NCBI GenBank assembly: GCA_001949185.1
Contig: BDGG01000016.1
Coordinates: 558,001 to 622,000 of the forward strand
Direction of reading: 5' to 3'
Origin: Ramazzottius varieornatus
Taxonomy: Eukaryota; Tardigrada; Eutardigrada; Parachela; Ramazzottiidae
Length of the DNA stretch: 64,000 bases
In this document: in pieces, positions 37,401 to 48,390 of the stretch
How the letters are laid out: every line of letters starts with the position of its first letter
Position numbering within the stretch: the stretch's first letter is position 1
The notes under the pieces: generated by a model
The model's database searches: none
Told to the model about the DNA's origin: nothing
What the model saw: only the letters and a program-made list of their open reading frames with translations
Made by a program: the position numbers and the translations under genes

Positions 37401-40189
37401 CGGAAGTCATCTTGACCACCTTTTCCAACCGAAGACTCGATGTATGCGAATAGGCTATGTTTGTACGAAAGGATCGTAAAAAGTTGTCCAAATTGTCTTA
37501 AGGAACGAGACGAGAACAAAAAATCTGAATTTCTTCTATGCCAAAGTTTCAGGTGGTAGTCACTTGGCGTGATCACCCTGTAATTAACTGCCTTTAATTA
37601 TGTCAGTTCGTGAAGTCGAGATCGAAAAATTGTAAATGGAGGAAACGCTCAAATGTTTTTGATTGTTAGGATTTTGAACTGGTCGTTCATCAACGCGACC
37701 GCCGGTTTCCTTGATCCTCGAAGTTCGACATGGGAAGAGACCGAAGAGTGGAAGGACGACATCGTCGAGCAGCTCTCCCACCGTTTCGAAAAAGAAATGA
37801 AGAACTTTTCGAGTCTTCCCTCTACCGTAGAGCGGGATGACTGGAACGCTGTAGCCGACCTCCGAGTCTGGTCCGCCAAGCATTCCCAGTGGGAAGATTG
37901 TACCATCGAACTCGCTGCCTCCGAATTCAATCAAACAAAGTTTCTGATTGACAGCAAGCATACAAAAGAGTCCATTCTGACGTCGGACTTGGCAGCGGTC
38001 CAGTTGCATGAGCATCCAGCGGGCCTGCAAGAACTGTGGGTATATACCGCGGTGAGATCTGGAACGCAGTCGCCGATAAGGTTGACGGGATCGCGAAGTG
38101 TGGTGGAACACTGGTACACGATCCTGTCAGAAGGCTTTCGAGAGGTGAACGGTGTGAAGGGGTTAAAGAAGGAGGATGCGGTATGGGTATTGAGTTCTAC
38201 GGGATGTCCGTTGGTCAGCTGCAATGACGTCACGTCGAAGAACTCATTGGAAGGTAAGTTGGAAAAGTATAAGTTTGGCATCTCAAGCGGCGCCGGTCTA
38301 CATTGTTACTAGCATTAAATGAACGCGTGCACCGCTTCAGGCAACGATCTTTTACGTTGCGTTTGCCGGCTTCCCAATTATTACTCACGGGAATTGTAGC
38401 AATGTATGTATCTTTTGAGAATATGCAATTGTAGAAATACGAGCCGTTGGTTTTTGATTAAAATGCTGACCGAATAAAATTGGAAATTATAGGATGAAGA
38501 AGGTGTTCTTCTGCAGGTGTGAAATGGGTGACGTTGAGTGGGCATTTGGACAAGGTCGAGTCCGCTTCGGGCATCACTTGGGCTCTCGGGTATGATCGGT
38601 CCATTTGGATCTGGACGGGTTCGTACAAAGGTAAATTGGGAACAGAAAAGCGCGTACAGAATGATACGCATGGAGTGGAGACCTACGAGAACCAACGATG
38701 GAACCCTGTTGGGGGCTTCACGTCCCACCTGTTGCTGCCTACTGACCGCCATGCCTGGTCAGATGAAAGCGGAAGGGTTCAATTAAATAAGGATGGGTTT
38801 AACCTTCCTTCCGTTGCGTGGAAATGGGATACCGACTGGCAGGTATACGAGACTTTCACCAAGACAAAAACCGCCGATAATTGGGACGTCGACAAATGAA
38901 TTCAAAATCGTCGTTTTTTTTCAGTGGCATATGTTTGGAGCCATTAATAATAGAAGTATGCGCCACTTGAGACAAAGATTGTATTCAGTTCACTTTCCGA
39001 CGTCCCGATCGTTAATTTTGAAACCCAGTGCGAAATCAAAGGATGGATTTCGATAGGTTGACTACGACAATGCGGACAAGAAAGGCTGGCAGTACGCTTT
39101 CGACTTTCCCTTCGCCTACCATCCCCACAAGGCCATGAACGACTGCGTGAGAAGGCGACGCTGGTTTCGAACAATGAAAGTGGAGCTGTCAGCACCGTGG
39201 CTTCCGGGTCCAGCCACCAAGCTCAGGACCCTGTCGATCTGTCCCGAAGTGAAGAATGGGGACATCATACCGGTATGGGGTGTCATGATGGACGGTAGTG
39301 CCGTGTTGAGGGATAGAGTAACAAGGGACAGTCCACAAGGTGATACGTGGATCTCCGTAAAGAGCCCGACGGCTTTCGTGGATGTGTCCGTCGGGCCGCA
39401 CTGCGTGTGGGCCGCTGCTGTGGATGGCACGGCCTATGTGAGGAATGGCACGAAGGAGAAAATGGACGGACTGTACTGGTTCCAGGTAAGGCACCCCTGT
39501 TTAAGGCTGTTTTTCAGCGAACACGTCTTGTGAAGAACTCAGGTCGATAGCTCGCGTAGGACGCCAGCAAAATTACTGAAATTTCACCCAGCTCGTCATC
39601 TCACGTGACGCAAGTTTTCGCTGTTATTGACTGTCAGCGTGCGCCGCTTGTGGAAACTGTCCTGCCGGGTTTGGTCAAAACAACTTCTCGAGTGGCGCAA
39701 GCTGTCACTGTGGTTGGCCGACAGTGTGCGCCACTTGGTAATTGAATCTTGTTGAATTTATTTGCCGACATCCGAAATCTGAATATAAAAAGTTCGTACT
39801 GAACAGTCACACAGTATGGTTTGTTTGCTTTGTAGGTGGAGAAGCCGCCCAATGGTGCAAGTATCGTCCAGGTCACCGTCGGGCACTCAGCGGTATGGGC
39901 CTTATGTCAGGACCACACGTTGTGGTTCCGCAAAGACTACAGCGCGTCTTTCCCTGAAGGAACTGAATGGATGTGCGTGTCCGACGACGTCTTTCAGATT
40001 TCGGCCAATGCGGCGGACCAGCTGTACGCCATTGGTCTCTCCCCTGAATCAGGCTCCATGAAGACGCTGGCGCGACGAACTGGCGTCGTGCCCGGCTCGA
40101 CTATTGTGTCGGACCTGATGGGCAATGGATGGGACTTTGGCATCCTGGCTGAACATGTCTCGTCGCGGGGCATTGTCCTTGATGCCTAG
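34441..40189 (+). CDS. TECPR1: TECPR1, tectonin beta-propeller and dysferlin-repeat protein
   Basis: Autophagy and lysosome-repair factor; in animals TECPR1 binds ATG5-ATG12 or phosphoinositides/sphingomyelin on damaged lysosomes. Nine exons join in phase: 34441-34623, 34689-34804, 35073-35208, 35304-35712, 35898-36261, 37670-38253, 38517-38842, 39057-39485 and 39836-40189 (TAG), giving about 966 aa against roughly 1165 in human. Two dysferlin N/C modules are clear: YENQRW...LLPTDR...WSDESG with GWNYAIDFP and RRRRWLRSCRY, and a second ENQRWNP...LLPTDRHAWSDESG with GWQYAFDFP and VRRRRWFR. Tectonin repeats (VWALGKGGSVWFRQGV type) lie between and after them, and a PH-like segment sits in exon 6. 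Several introns carry mobile elements: the short palindromic element in introns 4, 6, 7 and 8, and a Tc1/mariner-like element in intron 5. The gene is convergent with RUFY. Confidence 0.92.
35738..35857. repeat. Short palindromic MITE-like element, copy E
   Basis: GGTGTTCGGCAAACG at the left, GGCGCACG and GTGCGCCACTTGGG in the core, and CGTTTGCCGCG at the right. It fills most of the 185-nt TECPR1 intron 4. Confidence 0.8.
36473..37580. mobile_element. Tc1/mariner-like non-autonomous element in TECPR1 intron
   Basis: Terminal inverted repeats of about 30 bp begin CAGGGTGATCACGCCAAGTG and are exactly mirrored at the right end; both ends are flanked by TA, the target duplication of Tc1/mariner elements. 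Total length is 1108 bp. No transposase frame is visible, so it is a defective or non-autonomous copy. It occupies most of the 1.4-kb intron 5. Its right subterminal region resembles that of the element at 48890-49617. Confidence 0.85.
38272..38375. repeat. Short palindromic MITE-like element, copy F
   Basis: CATCTCAAGCGGCGCCGG and the inverted GTGCACCGCTTCAGG, ending GCGTTTGCCGGCTTCCC. The left outer end is truncated close to the exon. It lies in TECPR1 intron 6. Confidence 0.7.
38883..39006. repeat. Short palindromic MITE-like element, copy G
   Basis: GGGACGTCGACAAATG at the left is mirrored by the right end TTTCCGACGTCCC; the inner core is ATGCGCCACTTGAGA. It lies in TECPR1 intron 7, about 40 bp after the donor. 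Confidence 0.8.
39559..39774. repeat. Two adjacent copies of the short palindromic element
   Basis: Two core motifs (GTGCGCCGCTTG near 39640 and GTGCGCCACTTG near 39727) with the outer ends GGACGCCAGC and TTTGCCGACATCC. This is either a tandem or nested pair, and it fills much of TECPR1 intron 8. Confidence 0.7.
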
Positions 40190-40792
40190 AATAGAATTAG
40201 CGATCCGAAAAGCTTATGTGATTCAGATTTTAGTGTATATTTGAAAATTTCTTGATGGTATCATGATGCTAATTTGAAAATATGCCTGCGCCGTCCACGC
40301 TAAGGGCAGGCCTCTGTCTACCGACGATGCTATTCCGGGCTTAGGACATCCACCTTCCTGTGATTTTCCTGCTGTAGCCTTCCGTTCGTTCCTTTGAGGA
40401 TTTTCCGGTGTGAGTTTTCGGGGATCAGGTTGCCTAGTTTTTTTCTCTGTTACATGTAGTTTCATACAACTTCGGTGAGTAAAATGTGTAAGCGCACTAG
40501 CAAAAAACGGTGGCGCTGTAAGAAAAATTGTAACCGGAAATATCACCACAAAACAAACATTCAACCGGTAAAACCTGTGGAAAATTAAGAAAATGAATAA
40601 CGCGCTCATCCATTGCAGAATCCTTCAGGACTCTGATCGGATAACTTCGGCATCATACATTGTATGGAAAACATCGGTAAATTTGTAAAAAAAGAGGAAA
40701 TTTGTACAAAGAGCTAAAAAGAGCTGGGATTTCAAACGGACGTCTTGAATGTACAACTGGAAAATTAATAAACTCGGCATGGCGGGAATGTG
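40190..40792. other. Convergent intergenic region between TECPR1 and RUFY
   Basis: Tail-to-tail 3' UTRs with no extra gene seen. AT-rich runs near 40680-40770 probably contain the terminator and polyadenylation signals of both genes. Confidence 0.5.
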
Positions 40793-43589
40793 TTATTTGG
40801 CGGACGAGTATCGTCGAAGCAGCAAGATGTGACAGTTGTCGCAAACGCGCACAGGTTTGGGCGAGGAAGCCAGCGGCATCTTGTTGTCCGAACAAGCGTT
40901 ACAGAAGATACCGCCACAGTGCCGGCAATGATGCTTCCTCCTTGCCACCGTGAACGCTAAAACGAACATGAAATATCGTAGAAACTTTTTGCATGTGGCA
41001 TGCTGCTCGTCGGAACGCACCTTTCTCACAGAGTTTGCAGTTAACTGCATCCTTCTCCCATTGTTGGTTCGTCGGATCAAACTGGTTAGTTAGATCTTTC
41101 AGTTCGGCAACTTTTTCTTTTTGCCTATAGTTATAATTCGATCAACCCATCAGTTTCAGAGGCTATAACGTGATGGTTCGCGGACTTACTCGCTAAGGTG
41201 GCTGCCAAGTTCAGCCAGGGTTTCTTCTTGTTCCTCACTCATTTTCTGAAAGTACTGATGCTCTTGCCTTAGCTTCTCGTAGCTTTCGCTAATGTTGCGA
41301 ATACTCTCCACTTCTTTCTGTAGTCCGGACAGCTTGTCTTGTTGTTCTGTCAGGGAACCCATTAAGCTAGCTTTCTGCTCTTGCTCCATCCTCAAATCGG
41401 TCTCCAAGGCCGACCTACGACAAACAGGAATTTACCCTTCAAACAAAGAACGACCAACTGCTAAACGAGAGCCCTTCAGCAACAACATATTGCTTTACCG
41501 GGTCACGTCCGTTTCTGCTAGCCGTTCACTCAGCGTTCTCGCTGTTTGTTCAGCTGCTTTCCGCTCCGTCTCCAGAACATGGATCTTGTTCCCCAACTGC
41601 ATCATCGTATCACCCATCTGACGCATCTTCTGCTCCATCCTCAGAACCAGATCCGTCTGCAAGGGATGTAAAAAACATTACTGCAATGAACGTGTGAACA
41701 CCATTGCTCAATCGTGTCTTACTTTGCTCTTCAGTGCGGTTTCCGCGGTCTGCAGTTTCTGGTACATTTCCAGGTTGATCAGCTTAAAGTCGTCCAGTTG
41801 TTTCTTGGCGGCACTCAGCATGTTATCCTTCTCAGACAGGTCCTTCTCCATTATCTTCACGGCACTCTCCGTCTCACTGCGGATGTTGGTTTGTAGCTTG
41901 AGCTCCCGTTCCAGCTCGAGCCTCGCCACGACTTCCTTGTCCAGTCTGGTTTGCAGCGTGCTGTTAAGAGTGTCCAGGCCTTGACGCGAAGAGTTGTAAG
42001 TCTCTCTTTCCACTGACAAGTCATCGTGGTTATTCTGAAAGACGTGAAAACGTTCAATCTCCCAAGTTGTACGTCAAATTCTATGATTTTTTCCGTTGCC
42101 GGTTAATAATTTGGAAGGTCAGCGAACGAAACGTACAGGATAGCTATGTCAAGAGGCGCTCCTTTTCATTGTTATTGACTGGAACTGTGCACCACTTCAG
42201 ACAACAAGCTTGTGCGTTTTGTCCGCCGGCCTTCCATTTTCATTCCTCTTAGTCTTACATGGACGTTAAAAAATATTAATCTATGATACAAAAATTAATT
42301 ACCTTCTGTAGTTTCTCGTTGATAGTTTTCAGTTCTTGGTTTACCAATTCGGTGGCTGCCATATTCGTCTTGCTTTCGTGTGATTCTTTCGTTAGCTGAG
42401 TATTCATCGCCGTAAGGACATCGATCTTGGATTCCAAGTTGGCCATTTGGACTCTGCGGACAGTTAAAGTTAGAGAGCAAAAGAAAATTCGACGGTCGAT
42501 TTTCACGTTTACTTCAAATGAGAGTTTAGTTCCTCCAAGTAGTTCTTCTGATCCAGGATAGACTTCAACCCAACTTCCTCCTCGCTGTGCGGATGCTCAG
42601 TTTCCGGCTGACTTCTGGTTTTCAGATAGGGAACCAAGGAAATCACCTGGTACTCATTGTCCAAATCTTCATCCTTTACACACAAGTTATAGTCTATGAA
42701 GTTGAGTCCCACCAACAGCCCCGCAATGACCTGACACTCTTCCGACATCATCATGGCTCCTGGCTCATAATACTCAGCTAAAAGAGTACTCCTGTTATCC
42801 ACTAACGCCTTGAAGTAGTCTGGAAGCTTCTTCTGCATCAAAGAGAGCCTGATCCATGCGCGGACCTTGCCCATGCTCGTCTCGATGTGGGACAGGTTGC
42901 GACAGCTCTCGGTGACTTCCTTGGACTGCGGACAGACGGCTTCGAGACTCTCGAGGATGCTCCAAAGTTCTTTAGTCTTGGTGGAGAGGAGAAGACCTTT
43001 GCGGTTCTTGTACCCGTGACGGAGAATTTGCTCGAGAATACTGAAGAGATGCCGTAGTGGTTGAAACTGACCTGTGAGCAGAAAAGCTTTAGCGGAAACC
43101 GAGTGCGATAGTACGATCCTGTACAGTTCGGTCCATTCGACAAAGTTTTGGGCTAAGGTGGAAAATACTGACCGGTGACTGTCCGATCCAGCGACATGGA
43201 TCTTTCAATTACATCGCGGACAATAAGCTGTGTGAGTCCTAGGAGGTTTTTCCTTTCGATCCCCATCGTCTGTTGGGCTACAAAAAAAGAAGAACGTAGA
43301 CCACAAAAATTCGAGAACGAGTTTTGCAAAAGTCACTCGCGCATGACGTCAAGTATCTACAATGACTTAACTACGCGAATTGAACAAGTAAGGAGGACAA
43401 CTGTTAAGGCTCACCAGCTTCGTGGTTTTTTCGTAGTTTCGCCTCGTTGACAGGTGTCATGAAGTCCTGGATTACGTCCAAAGAAAATCCACGAGCAAAT
43501 CCATTCTTTCTTTCTGAGAACGTCTTGGCCAGGGGACTTGCGAGGGCTGCGTACAGCGAGGTCGTTTCCACGTCTGGACGATCCGTCAT
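40793..43589 (-). CDS. RUFY: RUFY-family RUN, coiled-coil and FYVE endosomal protein
   Basis: Effector of early-endosome and lysosome traffic: the RUN domain binds small GTPases or ARL8-type partners and the FYVE finger binds PI3P. Nine exons on the minus strand join in phase: 43589-43415, 43277-43173, 43071-42513, 42453-42303, 42034-41723, 41656-41499, 41414-41190, 41124-41021 and 40956-40793 (TAA), about 650 aa. The RUN domain covers roughly residues 70-260 ([13 protein letters not shown], then [34 protein letters not shown]). [12 protein letters not shown] opens a long coiled coil. The FYVE finger is complete at the end: W-x-x-[17 protein letters not shown] and VRVCDNC supply eight Cys/His ligands and the basic PI3P motif. 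The start is the first in-frame ATG (MTDRP). Intron 4 carries one short palindromic element. Confidence 0.93.
42113..42235. repeat. Short palindromic MITE-like element, copy H
   Basis: GGAAGGTCAGCGAACG at the left and CGTTTTGTCCGCCGGCCTTCC at the right, with AAGAGGCGCTCC and GTGCACCACTTCAG in the core. It lies in RUFY intron 4 and is more diverged than the TECPR1 copies. Confidence 0.65.
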
Positions 43590-44937
43590 TCTGGAGGCAG
43601 GAACTGTTACCAATGCAGTTCAAGAGACTTTGCCCATTCAGACAAGATATGGAGCGTACGTCTCGGAAGTAATCGCAATCGTGGAGTGGGTCAGCAGTTA
43701 CACATTTAGCAGAACTGGAGGAAACTGGTTTGTGAAGCAACAAAAACGCTAGATGAACTCTGATGAAGCTGACAAACACTCAGTGATGAGCTGCTAAGGG
43801 GAGCCTCCACTTGCACATGGCCTGCCAAAACCGCAAGCCGTCGTACACGGAGTCTGATTAACCATCATCAAGCAGTTGGTAACGTGTACGTGGTGTAGAC
43901 TTCCGCACACAGACACCCGGTTCAAACTACGTCATTCACGCTTTTTGCAGCCCAGCGGGACGGTTTTCTTTTGTAGCTCGGATCCCTTGATTGAATGAAG
44001 AGCTCATCTTCAGTTTTGTTAGTGGATTACATCACATTACGTACTGTATATCATCATCGTATGACGTACACCATATCGGTCCTACGAGGTAAACGACATA
44101 ATCCTGGCATACCGATTTTCGCACCATAATTCGGGCAACGCGAAAAGTTTGATCATCGTCAACGCTTGATTCATCTCTCATCGTACGCCTGTTGATACAA
44201 CATTAGGCGTTTTGACATTGGACAGACCCATCCCTCTCCCAGGCCAAATTCCCGTGCTCGACAACGCTTTGTCGTTCTCAAACCTATTGAAACCTCGAGG
44301 AAAGGGACCGGTCTACCTCAGGAAACAAAAAACAGTTCATCTCGCGCAGCAAGAGCTGACGGAAAATATGCCCGAATTACGAGTGAAAATCACTATGCCC
44401 GAATTATGTCGTTTACCTCGTACCTATTTGTTAGCGGAATGTAGTCAATCAATCGCTCAATCAATATGTTTGACGTTCCGGCAAGGCCCCCTTTAGCAGC
44501 TCATGTATGCAAACGCTGCCAGCTGGCTCAAGTGAAGCGAACGTAACACCGAAACGCACCCGTACCAGCGTAACTTATCACCACAGTCTTCTGTCTCGAG
44601 TATGGTGGGCCGCGAGACTACCTGAAGTACTTGTTAGCTGCTCTGCACGGGTTGTCCCAACCAGCTGGGTTTGCCACTTGGAATTGGTTAGCCGCACTCC
44701 ACCTCAACCTACTTCCCATTTCCAAGTTATTTTCGGCTAGTATGGTACTGATGAATGAGTCTTTTTATTTTTTGAAAGAATTGCTCCCCGATCAGGAGGA
44801 AGGAAGTTTATGGGTGCAGCAGTCTTGGAACTCGAATGGCAACAGGTACGACACACAGAAGAAACCGAAAGGTGGCGAAGAAAAAACGATCTGGCGAGAT
44901 GGTCTCTCAGGTGCGAGAGCGGAATGGAGCGAAAGTT
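43590..44937. other. Intergenic region upstream of RUFY and 3' of 7B2
   Basis: Contains the RUFY promoter and possibly a 5' non-coding exon (acceptor-like TTGGTAACAG at about 43605). A 94-codon frame at 44212-44496 is unassigned. The rest is likely 3' UTR of 7B2. Confidence 0.4.
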
Positions 44938-45965
44938 TTAGACGAAGGGTTCTTTGATGTGGGGAGCTTTCTTTGCGATGACCGGAAGTGGTTGTCCTTG
45001 CAGGTATGGGTTGATCTTGGCGTGATCGACGGCATCCACCGAGCGTGGGTGGCGCTCGTTGTAGCTGTCGGCGAACCCATTGCCGGACTTTTTCTCGCTG
45101 AACTTCTTGCCGCGAACTGTTGCATGTGCGCCATCGACTGGGATATTATTGATCGCGTTGGAGGCCGTCATCGCACAGTCAAACATATGCTCAGGGTCGC
45201 ACGGGCAGTTTTGCTGGGACTGGAAATCGCGTGAGAACTCTGCGGTGTTAGGGACATCTTCTAGACAACCATCAGCTGCGGTGTATCTAAGAGGAAATCA
45301 TCTTTATCAACAAAGAAGACAATGAAAACTAGACATTCGGGAAAATGCCTTTACGCGAAGAACCAAAATCAGTGGTGCGTCATAATGTGCCTTACGAGCA
45401 TGCAAACTCAGCCCGTAACTGAGTCAGCCTGTACAGTCCAACCTGCCAATCTAGCGATTTCTCTCTGAGAAACTGGAGGACAACGAAAAACATGGTAACT
45501 TTATTCATGCTTTCAAAAACTTACTCAACACCATGTTGAAACTTTTGCTTCACAATAATTGAATCAGAAGAAAAAACAGGAATATAGTTACCCATCAGGG
45601 CAAGGATTCGGTGGGTCGCAGTAAGCTGGCAGCATGGAGTCCGACTTGACCTGGTGAGTATTCGGGATGGTACCTTCCGGTCCTAAGTACTGGTCGCCCT
45701 CTCCGGCACCTCCAGAAAGATACTGGTGTCTCCAGAGAGGATTGTACGGCAGATGTTCCTCATCGCGGAGGACCGTGGAAGGGATGATGACGTCACGTTC
45801 TTCCTGGAGCTGGGAGTCGATGGCGTTCAGCGGGTCCTGCTCGCCGTCGTTGTAGTAGTGACCAGATACGATCTGGTTCAGAATGTCCTGGACCTTGTGC
45901 AGGTCGTCTCCCAGAACATGAGGATTGAAGACCACGAAAAGAGATAGAACAAGAGGGACAAACAT
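44938..45965 (-). CDS. SCG5: Neuroendocrine protein 7B2 (secretogranin V), PC2 chaperone
   Basis: Secretory-granule chaperone of prohormone convertase 2, with an N-terminal chaperone domain and a C-terminal inhibitory peptide. Exons on the minus strand: 45965-45592 and 45286-44938 (TAA), 240 aa. MFVPLVLSLFVVFNPHVLG is a clear signal peptide; an ATG 21 nt upstream is also in frame. Family signatures: YLSGGAGEGDQYLGPEG, then LPAYCDPPNPCPDG across the intron into YTAADGCLEDVPNTAEFSRDFQ, and finally NPYLQGQPLPVIAKK, whose KK is the PC2-inhibitory pair. Oddity: the usual polybasic furin site before the CT peptide is reduced to RHPR-SV, only a minimal R-x-x-R, and an extra seven residues or so (DAVDHAK) separate it from NPYLQG. 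The extra CPC motif is also unusual. The neighbour TSR2 is on the same strand but unrelated. Confidence 0.95.
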
Positions 45966-46415
45966 GGCGGGACCTTGGTGAAACATATGGATCGCAGTCA
46001 ACGCGGACCTTGATTACTTTAGCCTGTAATGATCGTGTTGGCGAGACTGCGCTTGTAGTCACGTTTCACACTGAACTTCCTCTCCTCCTGAGAGGTAATC
46101 CCTTTGACGTCAGCGGAAGAGGCAATGAGGGAGGAAATCGATGAAGAGCCGGGGAAGAACCAACACAAAGCACGGTTCCGCCCTGCTCTGCCACCTATGG
46201 CCTTCCATGATGCTGGCAGGCCATGCGGTCTACACGACCTCAGCCAGGTTGCTCACTACGTCACTGCAGCTGGTAATACTTCCATCTATACACTGGAAGA
46301 CTCATGACATCATGCGTGAGACAAGCGAGCAGCTTTTACTTCTTTTTCCATTCGTTCGAATTCTCACACTGTTGCACATCGGTTAACGAACTCAAAACTC
46401 CAGACGGGAAGACGA
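45966..46415. other. Short intergenic region between 7B2 and TSR2
   Basis: About 450 bp that must hold the 7B2 promoter and the TSR2 3' end. No feature is assigned with confidence. Confidence 0.4.
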
Positions 46416-46991
46416 CTACTGATGAGATCTACGTTTAGAATGGCTACCGGTGACAGTAGTCCATCCATCAGCGTCGGGTTCGTTTCGCGGGCGGCGAGGA
46501 GGAGAAGTCGGTTGATCATTATCGCTAGTGGATCCCGTCGGTTCCTCCACAGCCATGGCTTCCATGGACTCGCTCAGGTCCATTTCCACATCATCTCCCG
46601 AAATCTCAAGCTGGTCCGGAAGGGCGACACTTGCAGCTGTTCCAGGAGAGCCAGGTAATCGGTCGAATTCGCGGTGGAAGCCATCAGCGTCGCCTCTCTG
46701 CAGCAGACCAGCAAAGAGCAACAGTTTCTCCGCGATCTCTTTTTCGCTGGCATCGTCCAGCATCAGCTCTGGGAAATAGCCCTCCATGGCTTTGAGGAGC
46801 TCTTCCGCCAAGTCAGACGCGTTTATGTTGTGCGCGGTCTGAAAATAATAGACGACTGCATCTTCGAAATCCAGCGCCTTGCTCTGGCTGTCTCGTCCGC
46901 CAAGACTGTGTTCCACTGCGAGTCGTAGCGCAGTCCAAGCTCCAAACAGACGCCGCACGGCCTGGCCAAACAATCCTGTGTTAATCAGCAT
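46416..46991 (-). CDS. TSR2: TSR2 pre-rRNA processing / eS26 chaperone homologue
   Basis: Escortin that carries ribosomal protein eS26 to pre-40S particles; nuclear and cytosolic. Single exon of 191 codons ending in TGA or equivalent at 46416. The N-terminal helical domain (about residues 5-105) matches the family: FGQAVRRLFGAWTALRLAVE, then FEDAVVYYFQTA and LAEELLKAMEGYFP, ending KLLLFAGLLQRGD. An acidic tail (ISGDDVEMDLSESMEAMAVEEP) follows, used by family members to bind the basic client, and the end carries DGWTTV as in many TSR2 proteins. The length is normal for the family. An intronless gene amid multi-exon neighbours is slightly unusual but not suspicious. Confidence 0.9.
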   Translation of the reverse strand: MLINTGLFGQAVRRLFGAWTALRLAVEHSLGGRDSQSKALDFEDAVVYYFQTAHNINASDLAEELLKAMEGYFPELMLDDASEKEIAEKLLLFAGLLQRGDADGFHREFDRLPGSPGTAASVALPDQLEISGDDVEMDLSESMEAMAVEEPTGSTSDNDQPTSPPRRPRNEPDADGWTTVTGSHSKRRSHQ

Positions 46992-48390
46992 TGTTTTCTC
47001 GGAGGTACTTACGAATAAGCATCATTGTCAGGAGATAATTTTGGTCCGGACACTTTGAAGAAGAGGGACAGGCTACGACTGATCAAGCTTCTGTATCAAT
47101 CAATTCAATAAAATCACACGATCAACTGTTGGTTCTGAATCGTTCGCAAGCGAACCGATGGAACCCTTTCACATCGCGGACCAGTAGGACTTGCGTGAGG
47201 CAGCATGGTTAATTACACATGTCATGGTAAGGGCGATCCATGGACCATGTTTTTGGCGTGCGGCGTGTTGGTCACAAATCTCACAATTCAACTTTGCTGG
47301 AATTAGTGCTGGCAACGATACGGTATACCGATATCGTATCGAAATATATCGAATCTTTGCGATAAAATATTCCGCAGATATCGTATCGAAAATATCGATA
47401 TGAGACTAATATCGAATAACACAATAGAATATTCGGCGATATCGTATTGCGGCAAATCGATATATTTTCGACATATCGTTATTTTGCTGATTGGCAAACT
47501 CGGCAATTATATCACATTTACTAAAGACTATAGTTGATTTCGAAGCCTTGATTCCGGCCACGGTATGCCGAGCAGGCGAGCACGCTCCGCCCATTCGGTT
47601 CTGATATTAATTCTATCCAGGTTTCCATGTATTTGAAGTCTTGGACACTTGGTACTGCCAAGTCTTTACTGTATCCGACGCTTTCGATCTTACTAATACT
47701 TGGTGTAGAGATCGGCTTCTTGGGTTCTTGGCCTTGAACCCAGTGGAATTCTGAAAAAACTCCAAATGCAAAAATATCGATATATCGCTGCGATATGATA
47801 CCATATATCGAAAATACGGTATAGAAAACATATCATATCGGAATATCGATACCGAACGAAGATGATATTTTATCGAAAAATATCGTATCAAATTGTATCG
47901 TATTTTTTCCAGCACTAGCTGGAATCGTGTCTCTCCACTGTAGTTCTGCTGAACCGCACGTTGCCGGGACCAGAACCGCACGATTCAGGGGCGCGTAGAG
48001 GTCCCGCGGATGGGTAAGGCTGATCAGCATGTGAGGCTGGGAAAACCGTGGTTTTGAGCCTCGAGACTGACGAAAACTGTGAAGGAGCCTCACGAGGCTG
48101 AAGAAAACGAAAAAAGCAGTATGGTGCGCAAAAAGAAGAAATCAGGCTAATTCTATATGGAGCGTCATATAAAAGTACCTTGGTTTCTATTCGTCAATGT
48201 CACAGGTGGTGGTTACGCAGTTTCACTGTAAACTGAGCCTAATGAAGAGTTAGATGATCATAGAAACGTAGAAAAGTATAAAACATTAAGAGATGAGACA
48301 GAAAAGTAGGTAAGACTGGAAACTAACAAAAGAAAGAAGAAAGGAGACAGCAGAAGGGAAAGAAAAAGCAGGAGGATCCTGCTGGACGCC
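46992..48390. other. Intergenic region holding a hAT-type element
   Basis: The main content is the 614-bp element at 47304-47917. The rest shows no gene. Confidence 0.5.
47304..47917. mobile_element. Complete hAT-type non-autonomous element with 8-bp TSD
   Basis: The element begins TAGTGCTGGCAACGATAC and ends with its inverted counterpart CCAGCACTA. It is flanked on both sides by the identical octamer GCTGGAAT (47296-47303 and 47918-47925), an 8-bp target duplication as made by hAT transposases. The interior is rich in ATCGATA and GATATCG palindromes on both flanks, with a less AT-rich centre of about 200 bp. No transposase frame. The perfect duplication suggests a fairly recent insertion. 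Confidence 0.9.

Noticed and set aside
44212-44496. 94-codon plus-strand frame upstream of the 7B2 3' end
   Set aside because: Reads somewhat protein-like but has no recognised family and no splice context.
45726-45947. Plus-strand frames opposite the 7B2 first exon
   Set aside because: Antisense shadows of the real 7B2 coding exon.
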